Assembly: GCF_014490575.1 (NCBI RefSeq)
Contig: NZ_CP061033.1
Span: 62,001 to 126,000, forward strand
Direction: 5' to 3'
Length of the DNA: 64,000 nt
DNA from: Corynebacterium zhongnanshanii
GTDB lineage: Bacteria; Actinomycetota; Actinomycetes; Mycobacteriales; Mycobacteriaceae
Positions 58,761 to 64,000 of the stretch are shown here, in pieces (positions within the stretch are counted from its first letter, which is position 1; the number at the start of each line of letters is the position of its first letter). Below the pieces are notes generated by a model. That model worked only from the letters and a program-made list of their open reading frames with translations. It did no database searches and was not told the origin of the DNA. The translations under genes and the position numbers were made by a program.

Positions 58761-61700
58761 ATGAGAGTTAGGCCGTTACTCATGAATAATTATCCTGCAC
58801 GCCAGGGTCTCTACGACCCGCAGTTCGAGCATGACGCATGTGGTGTTGCTTTCGTTGCAGACATGCACGGTCGTAAATCCCGCGACATCGTGGAAAAAGG
58901 AATCCAGGCACTTGTCAACCTGGACCACCGTGGAGCAGCCGGTGCTGAAACCAACACCGGTGACGGTGCCGGAATCCTAATCCAGATCCCAGACCGCTTC
59001 TACCGCGAAGAAATGGCAGACCAAGGCGTAGAGCTCCCACCCGCCGGCCAATACGCCGCCGGTATTGCCTTCCTTCCCAACTCCCGCATGGCCGCACTGG
59101 ACGCCCAGCGCGACATCGAGCACATCATCTCCGAAGAAGGCCTCACCTTCCTCGGTTGGCGCGAGATCAAAACTGACGACTCCTCCCTCGGCGCCATCGC
59201 CCGCGACGCCGAACCGATCTTCACCCAGCTCTTCCTCTCCGGAACTGACGCCAACGGCGAACCCCTCGAAGGCCTCGAACTGGACCGCCGGGCATGGTTC
59301 GTCCGCAAGCGCGCAGAGCGCGAACTCGGACTGAAGGGCCCAGGAGTAGGAACCGGCGCGGACACCGTCTACTTCCCCTCCCTGTCCTCCCGCACCGTGG
59401 TGTACAAGGGCATGCTCACCACGCCACAGCTGCGCGACTTCTACCTGGATCTCCAGGACGAGCGCGTGGAGTCCGCACTCGCCATCGTGCACTCCCGCTT
59501 CTCCACCAACACCTTCCCCTCCTGGCCACTGGCACACCCCTACCGCATGCTGGCCCACAACGGTGAAATCAACACCGTCCGCGGAAACGAAAACTGGATG
59601 CGCGCACGCGAATCCCAGATCCACTCCGAGATCCTGGGCGACATCAACCGCGTCCTGCCCATCTGTGACCCAGAGGGCTCGGACACCGGCCGCTTCGACG
59701 AAGCCCTGGAGCTGCTGCACCTCGGCGGTCGCAGTCTGCCACACGCCGTGCTGATGATGGTGCCGCAGGCTTGGGAGCGCGCAGAAAACCTCGACCCGGA
59801 GCTGCGTGCCTTCTACGAGTACCACTCCACCTTCATGGAAGCCTGGGACGGCCCAGCCGCCCTGGCCTTCACCGACGGCACCATCATCGGTTCCGTCCTG
59901 GACCGCAACGGCCTGCGCCCCGGACGCATCTGGATCACCAAAGACGGCCTGGTCGTCATGGCCTCCGAAGCCGGCGTGCTCAACATCAAGGACGAAGATG
60001 TTGTCAAGCGCACCCGCGTGGAACCCGGCAAGATGTTCCTGGTGGACACCTCCCGCGGCTGCATCGTGGACGATCAAGAAATCAAGAAGGAACTCGCCTC
60101 CCAGCCATACAAGGAATGGGTAGACACCCAACTGGTCCAGGCAGACAACCTCCCCGCCGGTGATGTCGAGCAGATGAACCACGAACGCGTGGTCCTGCGC
60201 CAGCGCGTCTTCGGCTACACCGAAGAAGACCTCGAAATCCTCATCCGCCCCATGGCCGCCACCGGCGCCGAGGGCATCGGATCCATGGGAACGGACACCC
60301 CCATCGCGGCCCTGTCCGACCGCCCACGCCTGCTCTTCGACTTCTTCGCACAGCGCTTCGCGCAGGTCACCAACCCACCACTGGACTCCATCCGCGAGAA
60401 GATGGTGACCTCCCTGTTCACACACCTGGGTGCGCAAGCAGACATTCTCAACCCAGGCCCAGAAGCCGCCCACCGCATCCACCTGGATACGCCGGTCCTT
60501 CTGAACGAGCAGTTGGCGTCGTTGAAAAAAATCGGTGAGACGGCCGAAGATTCCGCATTCCGCTCAATCACCATCCGCGGTCTCTACCCCGTTGCACACG
60601 GCGGACCCGGCCTGCGCCAAGCGATTGAACGCATCCGCCGCGAAGTCTCCGAGGCGATCAACAAGGGCATTTCCCTCATCATCCTGTCCGACCGCGAATC
60701 CGACGAGCGTTACGCACCGATCCCATCGCTGCTGCTGACCTCCGCGATCCACCAGCACCTGGTGAAGGAAAAGACCCGCACCCGCGCCTCCCTGATCATC
60801 GAAGCCGGCGACGCCCGCGAGGTCCACCACCTCGCCATGCTCACCACCTTCGGCGCCGACGCCCTGAACCCATACATGGCGCTGGAGACCGCAAAGGAAC
60901 TCGCTGAGCAGGGACGACTGAACACCGGCGACGCCACCGTGGACGCCGCGACCGCCCAGAAGAACCTGGTGCACGCACTGTCCTACGGGCTTCAGAAGGT
61001 TATGTCCAAGATGGGTATCGCGACCGTGGCGTCCTACCGCGGCGCTCAGCTTGCCGACGTCACCGGCCTGCACCAGTGGCTGCTGGACGAGTACTTCACC
61101 GGCGCCTTCAGCCCGATCTCCGGCATCGGCCTGGATGCCATCGCCGAGGACGTGTCCACCCGCCACCGCGCGGCATTCCTGCCACGCCCCGAGGAGCAGG
61201 CGCACCGCGAGCTGCACATCGGCGGTGAATACAAGTGGCGCCGCGAAGGCGAATACCACCTGTTCAACCCAGAGACCGTCTTCAAGCTGCAGCACGCTAC
61301 CCGCACGGGGCAGTACCGCATCTTCAAGGAGTACACCTCCAAGATCAACGACCAGTCCAAGCGCCTGGCTACGCTGCGCGGCCTGTTCGAGTTCACCTCC
61401 GACCGGCCATCGATCCCGATCGAGGAAGTAGAGCCCGTCGAATCCATCGTCAAGCGGTTCTCCACCGGCGCGATGTCCTACGGATCCATCTCCGCCGAGG
61501 CGCACGAAACGCTGGCCATCGCCATGAACCGCCTGAAGGGCATGTCCAACTCCGGTGAAGGTGGCGAAGACCCTGCGCGCTTCACCCCAGAAGCCAACGG
61601 CGACTGGAAGCGCTCCGCGATCAAGCAGGTGGCGTCCGGCCGCTTCGGTGTGACCAGCCACTACCTGAACAACTGCACCGACATCCAGATCAAGATGGCC

Positions 61701-63389
61701 CAGGGTGCTAAGCCCGGTGAGGGTGGCCAGCTGCCGCCGTCCAAGGTCTACCCATGGATCGCTGAAGTGCGTGTGACCACCCCAGGTGTGGGACTGATCT
61801 CACCACCACCGCACCACGACATCTACTCCATCGAGGACCTGGCGCAGCTGATCCACGACCTGAAGAACGCCAACCCAGACGCACGTATTCACGTGAAGCT
61901 GGTGGCAGAGCAGGGCGTGGGCACCGTCGCAGCAGGTGTGTCCAAGGCTCACGCAGACGTTGTGCTGATCTCCGGCCACGACGGCGGAACCGGTGCCTCG
62001 CCACTGACCTCCCTGAAGCACGCCGGTGGGCCATGGGAGCTGGGCCTGGCTGAGACTCAGCAGACCCTGCTGATGAACGGCCTGCGCGACCGCATCACCG
62101 TCCAGTGTGACGGCCAGCTGAAGACCGGCCGCGACGTAGTGGTTGCCGCGCTGCTCGGCGCTGAAGAGTTTGGATTCGCCACCGCACCGCTGGTGGTATC
62201 CGGCTGCATCATGATGCGCGTGTGCCACCTGGACACCTGCCCAGTAGGTGTGGCAACCCAGAACCCAGAGTTGCGCAAGCGCTACACAGGTCAGGCGGAT
62301 CACGTGGTGAACTTCTTCACCTTCATCGCCGAAGAAGTCCGCGAATACCTTGCCGAGCTGGGCTTCCGCTCCATCGAAGAGGCCGTGGGCCACTCCGAGT
62401 GCCTCACTGGCGGAAGCATGGACGTGGAGCACAAGACCGCTGGCAAGCTGGACCTGCGCCCCATCTTCGCCCGCCCAGAATCCCCATTCATGTACCAGGA
62501 TCTGCACCAATCCAAGAAGCAGAACCACAACCTGGAAGCGGCCCTGGACAACCAGATCCGCGCCGAGGCCAAGGAAACCATCGAACGCGCCGCCCGCGGC
62601 GAGAACGTTCAGATTTCCCTGGACTACCCGATCACCAACGTCAACCGCTCCGTGGGAACCATGACCGGCTCCATGATCTCCCGCGTGGCCGGCCGCGACG
62701 GACTACCGCTGAACACCGTGAACCTGAACTTCAACGGCTCGGCTGGTAACTCCTTCGGCGCCTTCACCACCGCGGGCATGACCCTCACCCTGAACGGTGA
62801 CGCCAACGACTACGTCGGCAAGGGGCTGTCCGGCGGACGCATCGTGATCCGCCCAACGGATCGCGGAGAAGCCGCCCTGGAGGACACCCAGCACGACGTC
62901 ATCGCAGGTAACGTGCTCGGATTCGGTGGCGTGACCGGTGAGATGTTCATCCGCGGCACCGTCGGCGAGCGCTTCTGTGTGCGCAACTCGGGCGTCACCG
63001 CCGTGGTCGAGGGAATCGGCAACCACGGATGTGAGTACATGACCGGTGGCCGCGTGATCGTACTCGGCTCCATCGGCAACAACTTCGCCGCAGGTATGTC
63101 CGGTGGCATTGCCTATCTGCTGGACGACGGCACCGACGTTGCCTCCCGCATCAACCCTGAGCTGGTGGAGATCGAAAAAATTACCGACGCCGACGAGCTC
63201 GCATGGCTCACCGAGACCATCGAAACTCACCGTAAGCTCACCGGCTCCACTGTTGAGGTAGAGCCACAGAACATGATCAAGGTCATGCCACGTGACTACG
63301 ACCGTGTTCTGAAAACCATCGCCCGTGCCGAGGCCGCCGGCCTGGACAAGGACGGCATTGCAGCCGCAATCATGGAGGAAGTGAAGTAA
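58761..63389 (+). CDS. gltB: Glutamate synthase large subunit (GltB)
   Basis: Iron-sulfur flavoprotein making two glutamates from glutamine and 2-oxoglutarate with GltD. 1542 residues, normal length. The N-terminal class-II amidotransferase has its nucleophile Cys in [16 protein letters not shown], exposed after removal of a short propeptide, and [19 protein letters not shown]. The FMN-binding synthase domain includes [31 protein letters not shown] and [19 protein letters not shown]. The [3Fe-4S] ligands are in [16 protein letters not shown]. The GXGXG-repeat beta-helix closes it. ATG 58761 follows AAGAAGAG; ATG 58782 (MNNYPARQG) is the alternative. TAATG overlap with gltD. Confidence 0.96.
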   Translation: MRVRPLLMNNYPARQGLYDPQFEHDACGVAFVADMHGRKSRDIVEKGIQALVNLDHRGAAGAETNTGDGAGILIQIPDRFYREEMADQGVELPPAGQYAAGIAFLPNSRMAALDAQRDIEHIISEEGLTFLGWREIKTDDSSLGAIARDAEPIFTQLFLSGTDANGEPLEGLELDRRAWFVRKRAERELGLKGPGVGTGADTVYFPSLSSRTVVYKGMLTTPQLRDFYLDLQDERVESALAIVHSRFSTNTFPSWPLAHPYRMLAHNGEINTVRGNENWMRARESQIHSEILGDINRVLPICDPEGSDTGRFDEALELLHLGGRSLPHAVLMMVPQAWERAENLDPELRAFYEYHSTFMEAWDGPAALAFTDGTIIGSVLDRNGLRPGRIWITKDGLVVMASEAGVLNIKDEDVVKRTRVEPGKMFLVDTSRGCIVDDQEIKKELASQPYKEWVDTQLVQADNLPAGDVEQMNHERVVLRQRVFGYTEEDLEILIRPMAATGAEGIGSMGTDTPIAALSDRPRLLFDFFAQRFAQVTNPPLDSIREKMVTSLFTHLGAQADILNPGPEAAHRIHLDTPVLLNEQLASLKKIGETAEDSAFRSITIRGLYPVAHGGPGLRQAIERIRREVSEAINKGISLIILSDRESDERYAPIPSLLLTSAIHQHLVKEKTRTRASLIIEAGDAREVHHLAMLTTFGADALNPYMALETAKELAEQGRLNTGDATVDAATAQKNLVHALSYGLQKVMSKMGIATVASYRGAQLADVTGLHQWLLDEYFTGAFSPISGIGLDAIAEDVSTRHRAAFLPRPEEQAHRELHIGGEYKWRREGEYHLFNPETVFKLQHATRTGQYRIFKEYTSKINDQSKRLATLRGLFEFTSDRPSIPIEEVEPVESIVKRFSTGAMSYGSISAEAHETLAIAMNRLKGMSNSGEGGEDPARFTPEANGDWKRSAIKQVASGRFGVTSHYLNNCTDIQIKMAQGAKPGEGGQLPPSKVYPWIAEVRVTTPGVGLISPPPHHDIYSIEDLAQLIHDLKNANPDARIHVKLVAEQGVGTVAAGVSKAHADVVLISGHDGGTGASPLTSLKHAGGPWELGLAETQQTLLMNGLRDRITVQCDGQLKTGRDVVVAALLGAEEFGFATAPLVVSGCIMMRVCHLDTCPVGVATQNPELRKRYTGQADHVVNFFTFIAEEVREYLAELGFRSIEEAVGHSECLTGGSMDVEHKTAGKLDLRPIFARPESPFMYQDLHQSKKQNHNLEAALDNQIRAEAKETIERAARGENVQISLDYPITNVNRSVGTMTGSMISRVAGRDGLPLNTVNLNFNGSAGNSFGAFTTAGMTLTLNGDANDYVGKGLSGGRIVIRPTDRGEAALEDTQHDVIAGNVLGFGGVTGEMFIRGTVGERFCVRNSGVTAVVEGIGNHGCEYMTGGRVIVLGSIGNNFAAGMSGGIAYLLDDGTDVASRINPELVEIEKITDADELAWLTETIETHRKLTGSTVEVEPQNMIKVMPRDYDRVLKTIARAEAAGLDKDGIAAAIMEEVK

Positions 63390-64000
63390 TGGCTGATCCA
63401 AAAGGCTTTCTAAAGCACACCCGCGAAGAAGCAGAACACCGCCCCGTGCCGCTGCGCCTGCTGGACTGGAACGAGATCTACGAAGATTTCTCGGACTCGA
63501 AGGTCCAAACCCAGGCAACCCGCTGTATGGACTGCGGCATCCCCTTCTGCCACGACGGCTGCCCACTCGGAAACATCATCCCGGAGTGGAACGACCTGGT
63601 GCGCAAGGGCGAGTGGAAGCAGGCCTACGACCGCCTGCACGCCACGAACAACTTCCCGGAGTTCACTGGCCGTCTGTGCCCCGCACCGTGTGAAGGCGCA
63701 TGTGTACTGGGTATTGCCGACGATCCAGTGTCCATTAAGTCCGTGGAGCTGACCATTGTGGAGCACGCCTACGCCAACGGGTGGGTTCAGCCGGTCAAGC
63801 CCACCTTCAAGACCGGCCAGTCCGTCGCCGTGGTGGGCTCCGGACCTGCAGGAATGGCGGCAGCTCAGCAGCTGACCCGTGCAGGCCACGACGTGACCGT
63901 CTTCGAGCGCGCCGACCGCATCGGTGGCCTGATGCGCTACGGCGTGCCAGAGTTCAAGATGGAAAAGAAGTGGATCGACCGCCGCATCGAGCAGATGGAG
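63389..64000 (+). CDS. gltD: Glutamate synthase small subunit (GltD), partial
   Basis: NADPH-oxidising FAD subunit that supplies electrons to GltB. 204 codons are in the window and the gene runs off the right edge. Two [4Fe-4S] ligand sets are in [20 protein letters not shown] and [12 protein letters not shown]; the FAD dinucleotide loop is [18 protein letters not shown], followed by [16 protein letters not shown]. Its ATG overlaps the gltB stop by one base, so the subunits are translationally coupled. Confidence 0.95.
   Translation, partial: MADPKGFLKHTREEAEHRPVPLRLLDWNEIYEDFSDSKVQTQATRCMDCGIPFCHDGCPLGNIIPEWNDLVRKGEWKQAYDRLHATNNFPEFTGRLCPAPCEGACVLGIADDPVSIKSVELTIVEHAYANGWVQPVKPTFKTGQSVAVVGSGPAGMAAAQQLTRAGHDVTVFERADRIGGLMRYGVPEFKMEKKWIDRRIEQME

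Overview
The window reads as chromosome of a mycolic-acid-containing actinobacterium, most likely Corynebacterium. Evidence: a DprE1 decaprenylphosphoryl-ribose oxidase, the GlfT1/Wzm/Wzt galactan set, GtrA-type membrane proteins, proteins with LGFP cell-wall repeats, moderately high GC coding sequence and several apparently leaderless genes. No species can be named from the sequence alone.

Layout. 1-7840: cell-envelope block (dprE1 cut by the left edge, an Na+/alanine symporter, two GtrA proteins, a PapA/condensation-like acyltransferase, an alpha/beta hydrolase, glfT1). 7841-11051: inserted cassette 1, made of a GtrA gene remnant, a secreted LGFP-repeat protein with a C-terminal permuted papain-like (YiiX/NlpC-P60) domain, and an overlapping membrane-anchored partner. 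11067-17402: fadD, wzt, wzm, a class-V aminotransferase-fold protein and a quinone oxidoreductase, in the general neighbourhood seen around Rv3777-Rv3783 in mycobacteria. 17543-17630: tRNA-Ser(UGA), the target of a 7.05-kb integrative element (17614-24664) bounded by a 49-bp direct repeat. The element carries a tyrosine integrase, an Xis-like HTH protein, a DnaB-N-like protein, a DUF3987-like P-loop protein, a 200-bp iteron-bearing inverted repeat (candidate origin) and a long repeat-rich stretch without convincing genes. It has no recognisable structural or transfer genes, so it resembles a phage satellite or minimal replicating integrative element.

24851-27781: cassette 2, a second LGFP protein sharing about 692 bp of almost identical DNA with cassette 1, followed by an unrelated, AT-rich set (a secreted Cys-containing protein, a lipoprotein, a cytoplasmic protein). 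The constant secreted wall-binding module followed by variable tails and partners is the arrangement expected of a polymorphic secreted effector/immunity system, and it is the best candidate for an undescribed system here. That function is an inference.

27904-30642: putative zinc-responsive pair (a His-rich 96-residue protein and the AztD metallochaperone) sharing a 16-bp upstream motif, with a Pat acetyltransferase between them. 30737-34988: a DUF559/AbiEi-type gene flanked by inverted copies of a 47-bp palindrome, a DUF4442 protein, a lipoprotein HNH nuclease and an orphan HicB antitoxin. 35114-43912: MFS transporter, MetB with an unusual insert, serine hydrolase, SDR, NCS1 permease between two covarying hairpins, YbjQ, DJ-1/PfpI protein. 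44069-50409: two acyltransferase-3/SGNH proteins around a GT87 arabinosyl/mannosyltransferase, probably envelope-glycan decoration. 50440-58409: gamma-carbonic anhydrase, flavodoxin, nitronate monooxygenase, DUF488, GlsB, small membrane proteins, a TagI lacking its zinc ligands, and a FadH-like reductase. 58761-64000: gltB and the start of gltD (glutamate synthase), with a DtxR-like box upstream.
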